A DNA stretch of 64,000 nt. Source: Terriglobus albidus. GTDB lineage: Bacteria; Acidobacteriota; Terriglobia; Terriglobales; Acidobacteriaceae. The translations under genes and the position numbers were made by a program. Below are positions 28,213-37,745 of this stretch, one piece after another. The notes under the pieces are model-generated. The model was not told the origin of the DNA and did no database searches. It saw only the letters and a list, made by a program, of their open reading frames with translations. Each line of letters begins with the position of its first letter. Position 1 is the stretch's first letter. The stretch lies in NCBI RefSeq assembly GCF_008000815.1, contig NZ_CP042806.1, forward strand, positions 4,154,001 through 4,218,000. Reading direction: 5' to 3'.

Positions 28213-28965
28213 ATGCTCACGGAGACCCAAGTGGAACCCACCCTGACCCCGAACGCCGACGGTCCGCACGACGGCGAAGTCATCGTTACCGACGACCTGT
28301 GGAAGACCTACGTCATGGGTGAGCAGGAAGTTCATGCCTTGCGCGGCGTCAATCTCCGCATCCGTCACAACGAATACGTTGCGATTATGGGTCCCTCCGG
28401 TTCCGGCAAGTCGACCTTCATGAATCTGATCGGCTGTCTGGACTCGCCGACGCAAGGCCGATACTGGTTGAACGGACATGACGTCTCCCAGCTCGACGAT
28501 GATGAACTGGCACGCATCCGCAATAAAGAGATTGGGTTCGTCTTTCAGACCTTCAACCTGCTGGCCCGCGCCACGGCGCTCCATAATGTCGAGCTGCCGC
28601 TGATCTATAACGGTACCCCGGCGGCGGAACGCATCGAACGTGCCAAGCAGGTGCTGGAATCCGTAGGCCTGGGAACGCGCATGGAGCATAAGCCGAACGA
28701 GATGTCCGGCGGTCAGCGCCAGCGTGTGGCCATCGCACGAGCCCTGGTCAATTCGCCCTCCATCATTCTGGCCGACGAGCCGACCGGCAACCTCGATTCA
28801 AAGACCGGCGACGAGATCATGGCGCTCCTCGATGAGCTGCATGCCCGCGGCAATACCATCGTCCTGGTTACACACGAACCGGATATCGCCGACTTCGCGC
28901 ATCGTATCGTCACCATCCGCGACGGTCAGATCGCCAGCGACAACGAGAGCAGCCGCGTTCGCTAG
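28213..28965 (+). CDS. MacB/LolD-type ABC transporter ATP-binding protein
   Basis: 250-aa soluble ATPase with Walker [28 protein letters not shown]-loop FVFQTFNLL, signature [15 protein letters not shown], Walker [13 protein letters not shown] and H-loop VTHE. GCLDxPTxG and [10 protein letters not shown] are typical of the MacB/LolD/FtsE group. I chose ATG 28213 because GGAGAG lies about 8 bp upstream; ATG 28198 is an alternative. The partner FtsX-like permease is not encoded next to it, since the next gene is convergent cytochrome oxidase. Confidence 0.9.
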   Translation: MLTETQVEPTLTPNADGPHDGEVIVTDDLWKTYVMGEQEVHALRGVNLRIRHNEYVAIMGPSGSGKSTFMNLIGCLDSPTQGRYWLNGHDVSQLDDDELARIRNKEIGFVFQTFNLLARATALHNVELPLIYNGTPAAERIERAKQVLESVGLGTRMEHKPNEMSGGQRQRVAIARALVNSPSIILADEPTGNLDSKTGDEIMALLDELHARGNTIVLVTHEPDIADFAHRIVTIRDGQIASDNESSRVR

Positions 28966-28984
28966 GACGTAAGCGTTTTTCAGG

Positions 28985-29017
28985 ACAAAGGGGTGACCCC
29001 ATGGGTCACCCCTTTGT
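28985..29017. terminator. Bidirectional intrinsic terminator
   Basis: 15-bp perfect stem (ACAAAGGGGTGACCC with complement) and a 3-nt loop, followed by TGTTG. It lies between the convergent ABC ATPase and cytochrome oxidase genes. Confidence 0.75.
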
Positions 29018-29098
29018 TGTTCCCTGCTCGCGCTCGATGATCCCACATAGCTTCGCGGATCCTCTCCCCATGGGGTGCGGTGAAGTCGCCGATACACT

Positions 29099-30760
29099 CT
29101 AGACCGTCACCGCAGCTTTCTCCTCTTGAGCGGCCAACCACTCGTAGTCGTATGCCTCCTGCTTCACTACTGGAACCTCGGTGAAGTTCTCCACGTGGGG
29201 CGGAGACGGAATCTGCCACTCCAGGCCAGTCGCATGCCAAGGGTTGGAACCGGCGATCCGGCCGTACTTCAACGACCATGTGAAGTAGATTACGGGCATC
29301 AGATAGCCCACTCCAAGCACGGAGGCTCCGGCCGTAGAGAGCACATTCAGCACCTGAAACTCCGGCGGGTAGAAGTGATACCGCCTCGGCATGCCCAGAT
29401 AGCCCAGAACGAACTGAGGCATGAAGGTCAGGATGAATCCAAGGAAGGTGGTTACTGCCGCCAGCCTGGAGGCGCTCTCCGGGTACATGCGTCCGGTCAT
29501 CTTGGGCCACCAAAAGTGCAGTCCCGAGAGAAACGCCATCAGCATGCCGCCCACCATCACAAAGTGGAAGTGCGCTACGAGGAAGTAGGTCTCGGTGAGC
29601 TGAACGTCCATGCCCATCGATCCAAGAAAGACGCCGGTCAGTCCTCCGATGGTGAATAAACCGATGAAGCCAAGCGCATACAGCATCGGCGTTTCGAAGG
29701 TGATGGACCCTTTGTAGAGGGTCGTTGCCCAATTGAAGACCTTAATGGCCGAGGGTACCGCGACCAGCATGGTGAGCAGGCTGAAGATCAGCGCGGAGTA
29801 GTTGGAGACACCCATGATGAACATGTGATGTTCCCAGACGAAGAAACCGAAGACTGCAATGCTGACCGAACTGAACGCCACAGCCGTGTAGCCGAAGATA
29901 CGTTTCCGGCTGAAAGTGGAGATTACCTCGCTAATCACTCCCATGCCGGGAAGGATCATGATGTAGACCGCCGGATGCGAGTAGAACCAGAACAGGTGTT
30001 CAAAGAGCAGTGGATCGCCTCCCTTTGCCGGATCGAAGATACCGAAGTTCAGAAGGCGCTCAATCGCCACCAGAACGACGGCAATGGCGAGTACCGGCGT
30101 AGCTAACACCATGATGATGCTGGCCGCGTAGTTGGCCCAGACAAAGAGCGGAAGGCGGAACCATGTCATCCCCGGCGCACGCATGCGATGAACGGTGACT
30201 ATGAAGTTCAGGCCGGTAAAGATAGAGCTGAAGCCCGCGATGAAGATCGCGACGCCGGTCATGATGACGTTGGTATTCAGGTAGTGCGTCGAGAGCGGAG
30301 CGACAAAGGTCCATCCGGTATCGACGCCGCCGTTGACCATTGCGGTCAGCGTGCACAGGCCACCGATGAGATAGAGATACCAGCTCAACAGATTGATCCG
30401 CGGAAAGGCGAGATCTCGTGCGCCGATCATGATAGGCACAAGAAAGTTTCCCAGCGTCGCAGGAACACTCGGCACCAGGAAGAGAAAAACCATGATGACG
30501 CCATGCATGGTGAACAGCTTGTTGTAGGTGTCAGAGGCCACCAGATCAGGCTGCGGCGTCAGCAGTTCCAGACGGATCATTCCGGCAAAAAAGCCGCCTA
30601 CCAGGAAGAAAAAGCTCAGCGAAATCAGATAGAGCCAGGCGATGCGCTTGTGGTCCTGGGTCAACAGCCAGCTCTTCAGACCGTGCTCGCGGTTGAGGTA
30701 GTGGTCGTTCGGCAGTGCGGCTGTCTCCGCCGGCGGCAAGGTAAGAATCGTAGCACCCAT
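29099..30760 (-). CDS. ctaD: Heme-copper cytochrome c oxidase subunit I (A2-type)
   Basis: 553 aa with about 12 transmembrane helices. It is the catalytic subunit reducing O2 to water while pumping protons. Heme and copper histidines are visible in [23 protein letters not shown] and [15 protein letters not shown] in place of GHPEVY marks the A2 subgroup, where Tyr-Ser replaces the D-channel glutamate. Two positions look unusual: QLTETYF where most A-type enzymes have LHDTYF, and FETPM where proteobacterial enzymes have the K-channel FKTPM. No subunit II, III or assembly gene is adjacent, so it must use partners encoded elsewhere. Confidence 0.93.
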   Translation of the reverse strand: MGATILTLPPAETAALPNDHYLNREHGLKSWLLTQDHKRIAWLYLISLSFFFLVGGFFAGMIRLELLTPQPDLVASDTYNKLFTMHGVIMVFLFLVPSVPATLGNFLVPIMIGARDLAFPRINLLSWYLYLIGGLCTLTAMVNGGVDTGWTFVAPLSTHYLNTNVIMTGVAIFIAGFSSIFTGLNFIVTVHRMRAPGMTWFRLPLFVWANYAASIIMVLATPVLAIAVVLVAIERLLNFGIFDPAKGGDPLLFEHLFWFYSHPAVYIMILPGMGVISEVISTFSRKRIFGYTAVAFSSVSIAVFGFFVWEHHMFIMGVSNYSALIFSLLTMLVAVPSAIKVFNWATTLYKGSITFETPMLYALGFIGLFTIGGLTGVFLGSMGMDVQLTETYFLVAHFHFVMVGGMLMAFLSGLHFWWPKMTGRMYPESASRLAAVTTFLGFILTFMPQFVLGYLGMPRRYHFYPPEFQVLNVLSTAGASVLGVGYLMPVIYFTWSLKYGRIAGSNPWHATGLEWQIPSPPHVENFTEVPVVKQEAYDYEWLAAQEEKAAVTV

Positions 30761-30817
30761 CTCAGGCTCCAGGTCGCGAGATCGCGATACAGCCTGAGCG
30801 TAGAGTCCGGATGTCGT

Positions 30818-31681
30818 CTAAGGCTTGGAAGAAATTGCTGCGACTCGTGCCGGAGTGACACCGGCATACCGGCGCATGGTGCGCGTCAGATGTGCCTGGT
30901 CAAAGAAGCCGCATTCAACGGCGGTATCCTTCGCGGCGGCCCCTTCAAAGAGCATCTGCTTCGCTCGCTGCACCCGTAGTTGCAACTGAAAGGCGTGGGG
31001 AGCGAGGCCGTACTGACGACGGAAGCTCCGTAATAGGTGGAAGCGGCTAAGACCTGCAACTGCGCCGAGGTCTTCCAGAGGCACCGCATCCATCCAGTGC
31101 GCTTCGAGGTACTGCCGGACACGGTCCAGAGCCACGGAGGGAGATATTTCTCCGGTTTCGAGCGCAGCACCTGAGACCTCGGGAGCAAGGGATTCTATCA
31201 GCCCGGTGAGCGCCGTACTGCGTTCCAGAAGTGTTCCCTGCTCTTCCAACGTACGATGCAGTGCGATCAGACGGCGCCACAAAGAGGCCTCGGACGAGAC
31301 GGCATGACGAAACGCGAGCCGTTCGCGCTCCGACACCAGGTTGAGAATCGTCCGCGGAAGAAAGAAGACACGATAGTGCCAGCGTTCTGCCTCACTGATT
31401 CCAACAGCGTCGTGCACATCTCCCGGGTTGAGCAGCACCGTGCTCCCCGGCACGATCTCCGCCAGACCGGCCTCGTGGCGCAGGCGCACGCCGCCGCGCT
31501 CCACCGTCGCCAACATATAGGTATCGTGCCAATGCGGGAGAAAGGCGTGACGGCGAAAGTCGCCGGTTAATACCTCGAGACCGTCGAGGTCATCCCATCG
31601 CGCAAGAGCAGCATGCTCTCCTGGGGCACGCCCGGAGAGCGTCTTCCCGGAAACCGAGGCGGCTTCGCAGCAGAGGTTCAC
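30818..31681 (-). CDS. AraC-family transcriptional regulator
   Basis: 287 aa. The N-terminal cupin-like ligand domain (FLPHWHDTYMLATVERGGVRLRH ... GSTVLLNPGDVHDA) is followed by a C-terminal double HTH (VPLEDLGAVAGLSRFHLLRSFRRQYGLAPHAFQLQLRVQRAKQML ... AVECGFFDQAHLTRTMRRYAGVTPARV). It lies downstream of a DUF1275 gene on the same strand and upstream of ctaD. The usual targets of such regulators are neighbouring transporter genes, so the DUF1275 gene is the best candidate; this is inference. Confidence 0.92.
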   Translation of the reverse strand: MNLCCEAASVSGKTLSGRAPGEHAALARWDDLDGLEVLTGDFRRHAFLPHWHDTYMLATVERGGVRLRHEAGLAEIVPGSTVLLNPGDVHDAVGISEAERWHYRVFFLPRTILNLVSERERLAFRHAVSSEASLWRRLIALHRTLEEQGTLLERSTALTGLIESLAPEVSGAALETGEISPSVALDRVRQYLEAHWMDAVPLEDLGAVAGLSRFHLLRSFRRQYGLAPHAFQLQLRVQRAKQMLFEGAAAKDTAVECGFFDQAHLTRTMRRYAGVTPARVAAISSKP

Positions 31682-31757
31682 CGTTCCAGTATCTGCCTTT
31701 TTACAGGGGTGCGTTTTGTAAGAAATTGCGGTCCCAATACCCGGCTCATACTTTTAT

Positions 31758-32531
31758 CTAGCGCATCCGCTCCCGCAGATCATCCGTGATCGGCACCACT
31801 GCCAGAAGCACCAGGACAAAAGCAAGCGGAAGCGTCGAGATATAGCCCACGTGCTGAAACGAGACCGCTCCTGCCAAACCACCCAGGAAAAATAGACCCA
31901 CGAGTCCGACAAGAATCCGAAGTTTGGCCGCGTCGCCGGTGACGGGATCGTCTTTATGCCGGCTCCAGTAGAGGAACTTCCCCAACTCGATGCCGGCATC
32001 GGTCACCATGCCGGTGACATGCGTCGTACGAATCTCCGCCCGCGAGAGCTTGGTGATGATCGCGTTCTGCAGTCCCATGATGAAGCACAGGAGGACGACC
32101 GTTCCGGAGACAAAGAACCATTCATGCCGTACCAGGCGATTACCCATAATGCCGAAGCACAGCAGCAGCATGGCTTCAAGCATGAGGGGAAAGGCATATT
32201 GGCTGTGCAGATTGCGCCGCCGTCCCCAGTTGACCAGCAGCGCCGTACAGGCCGCTCCCATGAGGAACGAGGTCAACGACCCCAGCCCGGCTAACGCCAG
32301 TCTCACCTGATGGATGGCAAGGTTATCGGCAATCGACGAAACGATGCCCGACATATGCGAAGTGTACTGACCGACCGCAAAGAGTCCACCGGCATTGGTG
32401 GCGCCGGCGACAAATGCCAGCAGGAAGGCGAGCCTGAGATTGAAGACTCGATCCCGATCCTTCCCTGTCAGCCGCCTGAGATATGGTATTGGCACCTTGC
32501 GATTTTCCCTGCTTCTATTATCGCAACACAC
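31758..32531 (-). CDS. DUF1275 (YoaK-family) membrane protein
   Basis: 257-aa polytopic protein. LAFLLAFVAGATNAGGLFAVGQYTSHMSGIVSS is the conserved first hairpin, and MGLQNAIITKLSRAEIRTTHVTGMVTDAGIELG the second conserved loop. Function of the family is unknown. The open frame starts at GTG 32531, but GTG 32495 (VPIPYLRR) is also possible; neither has a strong ribosome-binding site. The AraC gene follows after 76 bp on the same strand. Confidence 0.86.
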   Translation of the reverse strand: MCCDNRSRENRKVPIPYLRRLTGKDRDRVFNLRLAFLLAFVAGATNAGGLFAVGQYTSHMSGIVSSIADNLAIHQVRLALAGLGSLTSFLMGAACTALLVNWGRRRNLHSQYAFPLMLEAMLLLCFGIMGNRLVRHEWFFVSGTVVLLCFIMGLQNAIITKLSRAEIRTTHVTGMVTDAGIELGKFLYWSRHKDDPVTGDAAKLRILVGLVGLFFLGGLAGAVSFQHVGYISTLPLAFVLVLLAVVPITDDLRERMR

Positions 32532-32671
32532 CGTTCTAAGTTGTGATGCGAAGCTGCGGAGACATTACAAGGTTGTTGCGAAACTCGTAATGTCTCCGCT
32601 CCCGTTCCAAACGGACCAGTTTTCGGAAAGACGACTTCTGAGCTTACAGGGACTTCGTTTGTGTGAAACGG

Positions 32672-33304
32672 TCACTGTGAGTCAACCACACGCTGTTTTC
32701 CCCTATAGCGTCTCGCCTTGATCCGATTACCGCAGAGCTTCATGTCACACCACCGTCGCGCCTTGTTCTTGCTGCCGTCAAGGAACAACCAGCGACATTC
32801 TTGGTTTGAACAAGCGCGCAGTTGGTCAATTTCCCCGGAAGTAAGCAACTCCAGAGCGGTCGACACCAGCCTTCTGAGCGGGACGTCCGAAGCGCACACC
32901 CGATCTCCGCCTGCCTTCCACTGCAAACGGAAATCGCGCCATTCAAGATCCTCTGATTTCCGCATCGTCCGCGCAAAGGCGGATAGAGTTCTCACGCTAT
33001 CGATCGGAGGAACTTGCCCGTCAGCAATGGGATACAGAATCGATGCCAGACACTCGCGGAGTCTCTTCGTGGAAGACAAGCTCCTTCGCTTTCTGACAGG
33101 ATCGCTTGTCGCGAGCTTTTGAATCTCTGATGACTTCATAAGCCCACTCTGCTCCGTGAAGCGCAAAAGGTCCGCGTAGTTGTTCAGAAGTTCCTCCGAT
33201 CCAGATGGCCGAAACCTCCAGTCCAGAGTATTGACAAGATCCAGCGCGGGATGGCCAGCCACAAGCTTGAAGGGTACTGAGCCGGGCTCCTTCGGAATCT
33301 GCAT
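32672..33304 (-). CDS. ABATE/CGNR zinc-finger regulator
   Basis: About 210 aa. The N-terminal ABATE region (VPFKLVAGHPALDLVNTLDWR) and a C-terminal treble-clef CGNR finger (CSNQECRWLFLDGSKNKARRWCDMKLCGNRIKARRYR) are both complete, with four cysteines in C-x4-C...C-x4-C spacing. These proteins are regarded as stress or antibiotic-response transcription factors; targets are unknown. I prefer ATG 33304 (MQIPKEPG, preceded by AGGG). The frame extends to ATG 33355, only 24 bp from the divergent GNAT start. Confidence 0.82.
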   Translation of the reverse strand: MQIPKEPGSVPFKLVAGHPALDLVNTLDWRFRPSGSEELLNNYADLLRFTEQSGLMKSSEIQKLATSDPVRKRRSLSSTKRLRECLASILYPIADGQVPPIDSVRTLSAFARTMRKSEDLEWRDFRLQWKAGGDRVCASDVPLRRLVSTALELLTSGEIDQLRACSNQECRWLFLDGSKNKARRWCDMKLCGNRIKARRYRGKQRVVDSQ

Positions 33305-33379
33305 CACCCTGATTTTAGTCGAGACCGTATCCCCTTCATCACCATCAAAAGTCATTATGATGGTGACGGAGGTATTTTC

Positions 33380-33985
33380 TTGTCAGTCGATCCTTCATCC
33401 TTGCCGGTCCTTCCGCGATTCTCTGCTCGTCTGGCATTCCGGAGCTGGACCATGAACGATACAGCGCTCGCTGAATCCTTATGGTGTGATCCCGAGGTTA
33501 CTCATTTCTTCGGTGGTGCTATGACCCCAACACAAGCACGGGAACGGCTCCAAGCAGAATGCCAACGCGAGGATCTGCTCGGGATGCAGTACTGGCCGAT
33601 GTTCTTACGAGAGACTGGTGAGTTTGCAGGGTGTGCTGGACTGCGCCCATGGTCGATGGATTCCAAAACGATTGAGGTGGGCGTACATCTCATGCGGTCT
33701 GCCTGGGGACTGCGCTTGGGTGAGGAGGCCTTGCGAGCGGTGCTCACTCATGGATTCGACACGCTAAGCCTGCCAGTAATCGTCGCAGGACATGGAATCG
33801 CACACGACAACTCGCGGAGGTTGCTTGAGCGCGTCGGTTTCAAGTACACGCATAACATCCTTTGGGGCCCGAAAGAGATCGAGGTATGCATGTGGGCGAT
33901 CACTGCGGAGACGTGGTCTGTGACAGGAAGTATCCGACTAACCACCAACTGGAATAAGGAGCGCCATGGGCTTCATCGAAGGTGA
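33380..33985 (+). CDS. GNAT-family N-acetyltransferase (RimJ/RimL-like)
   Basis: 201 aa. RLAFRSWTMNDTALAESLWCDPEVTHFFGG is the RimJ/L-type opening. IEVGVHLMRSAWGLRLGEEALRAVL corresponds to the acetyl-CoA-binding strand and helix (a degenerate RxxGxG/A: RLGEEA), and HDNSRRLLERVGFKY is the conserved motif B end. TTG 33380 is favoured because GGAGG sits 8 bp upstream and no early ATG is well placed. It is divergent from the CGNR regulator, which may control it. Substrate unknown. Confidence 0.85.
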   Translation: MSVDPSSLPVLPRFSARLAFRSWTMNDTALAESLWCDPEVTHFFGGAMTPTQARERLQAECQREDLLGMQYWPMFLRETGEFAGCAGLRPWSMDSKTIEVGVHLMRSAWGLRLGEEALRAVLTHGFDTLSLPVIVAGHGIAHDNSRRLLERVGFKYTHNILWGPKEIEVCMWAITAETWSVTGSIRLTTNWNKERHGLHRR

Positions 33986-34049
33986 GGGGCGGCATCTAGC
34001 CACTCCTTGTGATGATCCCAAAACATCTCAGAGTTTCGTAACGACCTCA

Positions 34050-36530
34050 TCAGCGGCGCGCGCGCTCGGGCGGAACCGGATACGCAGGTGGAGCCCCGGT
34101 GAAACTTAGCGCCACATGTTCAATGACTACCCCTGGATCGCCTGCATAGCGAATGCGTACGATATGGCGCCCTGCCTTCAACTTCGGCAAAGCGATCGTC
34201 TGTTCTGCAAAACCACGAAGCACATTCGTCTTCCACGCTGAGATACCAGGCCGCTCTACCTCAGTTCCCGAAGCATCCTGAGACATCCATGCGCCATCGT
34301 CCACCTGCACCTCATAACGAAGCGTATGGTCTGAATCCACGGGAAAATCCGGCAACAAGTCGATCGCCAGCGTCGCATCTCCAGTTGCAGCAACATGCAA
34401 CGCATACTGCGCCGCGCCGCCTTCCTGCAGTTCCAGCGAGCCACCCGAAACCCCCAGATCAGGCAGAATGCGAACCCCGCCTGTCTTCGACACGGCGTGC
34501 GCGCCATTCACCGCAGAGACCAATGCCTCTTTCCCCTCGCCCCATGTCACAGGTAGCGCTACGTTATTCTCCATGGAAATCGCCGGCATCTCGAAGACAT
34601 GGCGTTCACGCGGATGCGAGGACATCATGCCCGCCCACTTGCCACCTTCCAGGCTGTTGTACTCCTCGGTCAAGTGCTGGACAGAGTCATACGCCGCATG
34701 AGATTTCGCGGCCGCATCCTGTGCTTTAGCCGCAGCTCCCTCATGAGCATCGAGGACCGCGCGATCGGCCCAGAGGAACTTCGCGTTCTGTGCAGCAGCG
34801 CCCTCAATCGGGTACTGCACCAATTCAAACCACGCCGGCTTTAACGAGGCGGGCAATACAACCGCCTGTTCGCGCCTCACCAGAGCATCCCAGACATGCA
34901 TCCGCTGTACATTCTCATCTCCCCATGCAAGCGGGTTGAACGCAGTGCGGTTAACACCGTCATCGTATCCATTGAAGCCCATGAACTCGGGACGCCGAAT
35001 AAAGTTCAGCCGGTAGGATTCCGCCACCAGGTCTGCAGCGGGTTTCGCCATAGCGACGCCGAACTGCTCCCGCATCCACCGCTCCAGAAAAGCTGCCTGG
35101 CTCTCCTTTGCGATCGCCGGTTCATCCCAGGCAAGCTGCAGGAAATAGTCCATCTGGACTTCGCTCGGCTTGAGGTCGCCAACATTCAAAACCCACAGCT
35201 TACGAACTTCATGCTCGTAGGCCTTCGTCAGCTCTTCCTGCATCAACGAGAGCGGCGTTGTCGCCAGCCACAGATGATCGTGCGGAAAGCCCCAATACGA
35301 AACGTGGTAGTAGAGAGCCGATCCGCCGGCACGTTTGCGCTCCTCAGCGTTCGGCATCTGACGAATGTACCCATAGTTGTCGTCTGTCCAACCAAGAGTC
35401 ACATCGACAGGTATCTTCATGCCGACGCGATACAGATCGATCGACTCCTTGTATAGCCAGTCCACCTGCGGAGCATCAGAGTGTCCGTGTTTCCGCAGGA
35501 TCTCCTGTTGTGAGGCGATGACGCTCTCCACCAGGCGGGCCTTTACCTCTTTCGTTCCTGTGGCTTCGAGTCCGGTATCGTGCACACCGCGCATGCCAAC
35601 CGTATAGAAGTTTTCGTACGCTCCGTTCTCGGCAATACGCTTGTCCCAATAGGTATCGATCGCGGGCTTGTTCACCTGGTAGTTCCAGGGACCATCGTGC
35701 TTCTCGTCCCACTCTCCGACGTTGTTACGTAACATTGCCTCGGAGTGCGAAGCACCCATGACGATGCCCCAGCGGTCAGCGAGCTTTGCATTCTCTGGAA
35801 CTGCGTTGAAGGCGAGTGTCCCCGGATGCATCGCCGGCCACAGCAGATTGGCCCGCAGCCGCAGCAACAACTCGAAGATGTGCTCATAGGTGCGAGGGCC
35901 GATGTTGTTCAGCTCGGGGTCCATCTTCCTCGCGGCCCATGGGCGCAGGCCCCAGTCCTCGTCATTTAGAAAGATTCCCCGATACTTCACCGTCGGTTCG
36001 TTCGTCGTCCAGCCTTGGCGAACGCTTACGGACCGATGCTTCTGCACCGGCACATCAGCCCACCAGTACCAGGGAGAGACTCCCATCGCCCGAGAGATCC
36101 CCAACAACTCATATGCCGTTCCACGGCGGTCGCTTCCTGCAACCACCAGCAGCTTCCGGTTGTTGTTCGGCACAAGGAAGACTGCGCCACTTTCCCATTT
36201 GCCGCGTAATGCTGACAAAGCGTTCTCCTGGTGCAGGCTGTTCAATACGGGAGAGTGATCCACTGTCCCGATGACCACCGCATCTCCATCAGCCGGGACG
36301 GAGTCCACCACTTGAGGCTTCACACCGGTCACGCGCTCAAGGTCGTCCGCGAAGAGCTTCACTGCCAGGCGGGCCGTCTCAGGATCCTCTTGAGAAACCA
36401 CGAGACTGGCACTCTTCCCGCCCCTGACCAGATCGAATTCCCGCGGAGTCTTCGGCGTATCCGTAACCACCTGCGCGCCGGAGACAGCACACAGCATCCC
36501 TAAAGGCAGAACCCATCCCAAAATTCGCAT
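34050..36530 (-). CDS. GH115 xylan alpha-(4-O-methyl)glucuronidase
   Basis: 826 aa, exported (signal peptide MRILGWVLPLGMLCAVSGAQ). The family fold is seen in order: an N-terminal carbohydrate-binding-like section (AGSDRRGTAYELLGISRAMGVSPWYWWADVPV), then the barrel with KYRGIFLNDEDWGLRPWA, LLRLRANLLWPAMHPG, MGASHSEAML and GWTDDNYGYIRQMP, and a C-terminal beta domain. GH115 enzymes release glucuronic acid side chains from xylan. ATG 36530 starts the signal peptide; the open frame upstream runs into repeat copy 3. It stands alone, suggesting a dispersed hemicellulose-degrading system. Confidence 0.92.
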   Translation of the reverse strand: MRILGWVLPLGMLCAVSGAQVVTDTPKTPREFDLVRGGKSASLVVSQEDPETARLAVKLFADDLERVTGVKPQVVDSVPADGDAVVIGTVDHSPVLNSLHQENALSALRGKWESGAVFLVPNNNRKLLVVAGSDRRGTAYELLGISRAMGVSPWYWWADVPVQKHRSVSVRQGWTTNEPTVKYRGIFLNDEDWGLRPWAARKMDPELNNIGPRTYEHIFELLLRLRANLLWPAMHPGTLAFNAVPENAKLADRWGIVMGASHSEAMLRNNVGEWDEKHDGPWNYQVNKPAIDTYWDKRIAENGAYENFYTVGMRGVHDTGLEATGTKEVKARLVESVIASQQEILRKHGHSDAPQVDWLYKESIDLYRVGMKIPVDVTLGWTDDNYGYIRQMPNAEERKRAGGSALYYHVSYWGFPHDHLWLATTPLSLMQEELTKAYEHEVRKLWVLNVGDLKPSEVQMDYFLQLAWDEPAIAKESQAAFLERWMREQFGVAMAKPAADLVAESYRLNFIRRPEFMGFNGYDDGVNRTAFNPLAWGDENVQRMHVWDALVRREQAVVLPASLKPAWFELVQYPIEGAAAQNAKFLWADRAVLDAHEGAAAKAQDAAAKSHAAYDSVQHLTEEYNSLEGGKWAGMMSSHPRERHVFEMPAISMENNVALPVTWGEGKEALVSAVNGAHAVSKTGGVRILPDLGVSGGSLELQEGGAAQYALHVAATGDATLAIDLLPDFPVDSDHTLRYEVQVDDGAWMSQDASGTEVERPGISAWKTNVLRGFAEQTIALPKLKAGRHIVRIRYAGDPGVVIEHVALSFTGAPPAYPVPPERARR

Positions 36531-36542
36531 GACTGCTTCCAC

Positions 36543-36658
36543 TAAAGCATTTTCCCTGTTGCTGGGTAGCCCGGCAAGGAAGTACAGCGGCATTTTCATT
36601 GCGGAAAACGCCCAAAGATTCGGAAGCCCTACTCCACACCTACAGGGAAAACGCTCTA
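36543..36658. repeat. Dispersed TAGAGC element, copy 3
   Basis: 116-bp element in the inverted orientation (left end TAAAGCATTTTCCCTGTTGC, right end CTACAGGGAAAACGCTCTA). It carries the GGGTAGCCC block and central CATTTTCATTGCGGAAAACG. TA is at both borders. It fills the space between GH115 and lpxD, starting 12 bp upstream of the GH115 start codon and ending 34 bp before lpxD, so it must overlap or lie beside both promoters. Confidence 0.85.
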
Positions 36659-36692
36659 TCCAACTTTTCGCCTAACTTCTACAATTTCCAGC

Positions 36693-37712
36693 ATGAAACT
36701 CTCAGCCATTGCAGAGGCGCTTAACGCCACGCTTGTCGGTGATGGTGATGTCGAGATCACCGGTCTGGCAGGAATTGAAGAAGCCGGTCCTGGAGATCTG
36801 ACCTTTGTCGCCAACCCGAAGTATGCGTCCGCCGCCCGCACCACCAGCGCCTCTGCCGTGCTGGTGGATCCCAAGTTTCCGGAGATCGAAGCAGCCACAC
36901 TGCGGACAGCAAATCCGTATTATGCCTTCGCCCGCGCGATCGAGCTCTTTTACACCCCTCCCCGGTATGTTCCGGGAGTTCACCCTACAGCCGTCGTCGA
37001 TCCAACCGCAACCATCGGCGAAGGAGCGCATATCGGCGCCTACGTGGTTGTCTCGGCCGATGTGACCATCGGCGACTACGCCACGCTGCTGCCCCATACG
37101 GTGATCTATCCGGGGGTAACGATCGGTGACCACTTTTTTGCCCATGCCCACGCCATCGTACGGGAGCATTGTGTCCTGGGAGACCATGTAACCCTGCAAA
37201 ACGGCGTCGTTCTGGGTGCCGACGGCTTTGGATTCGCGAAAGACAGCGCCGGCAACTGGCACAAAATTCTGCAGTCCGGCCCGGCAGTCGTGGAGGACTA
37301 CGTCGAAATCCAGGCAAATGCGACGGTTGACCGCGCCTCGATTGGTGAAACCCGCATTAAAACCGGAGCCAAGATCGACAACCTGGTACAGGTAGGCCAT
37401 GGTTCCTCGGTCGGAGAGCACACATTGCTATGTGCGCAGGTCGGTCTTGCAGGCTCCACCACGGTTGGGAAAAATGTCATTCTTGCCGGACAAGTAGGTG
37501 TTGCAGGTCATCTCCATGTGGGCGACAATGTCATCGCTACAGCACAGACCGGTATTCCGAGCGATGTGCCGGCGGGTAAAGTGGTCTCCGGATATCCAGC
37601 CATCGATAACCGGCAATGGCTGAAGTCTGCCGCGATCTTCAACAAACTCCCCGAAATTATTCGAGAACTAAGGGGAAAGAAAGAACTTTCCGATACCTCC
37701 GGCAACCAGTAA
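36693..37712 (+). CDS. lpxD: UDP-3-O-acylglucosamine N-acyltransferase
   Basis: 339-aa trimeric left-handed beta-helix enzyme adding the second acyl chain in lipid A synthesis. The N-terminal uridine-binding domain ([39 protein letters not shown]) is followed by about ten hexapeptide repeats ([21 protein letters not shown]...). The catalytic-histidine region is [17 protein letters not shown], and a C-terminal helix follows. It is isolated from other lpx genes. It implies an LPS-bearing outer membrane. Confidence 0.96.
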   Translation: MKLSAIAEALNATLVGDGDVEITGLAGIEEAGPGDLTFVANPKYASAARTTSASAVLVDPKFPEIEAATLRTANPYYAFARAIELFYTPPRYVPGVHPTAVVDPTATIGEGAHIGAYVVVSADVTIGDYATLLPHTVIYPGVTIGDHFFAHAHAIVREHCVLGDHVTLQNGVVLGADGFGFAKDSAGNWHKILQSGPAVVEDYVEIQANATVDRASIGETRIKTGAKIDNLVQVGHGSSVGEHTLLCAQVGLAGSTTVGKNVILAGQVGVAGHLHVGDNVIATAQTGIPSDVPAGKVVSGYPAIDNRQWLKSAAIFNKLPEIIRELRGKKELSDTSGNQ

Positions 37713-37745
37713 GCAACACCGGGTCTCTAAGGAAGGGAGACACCG

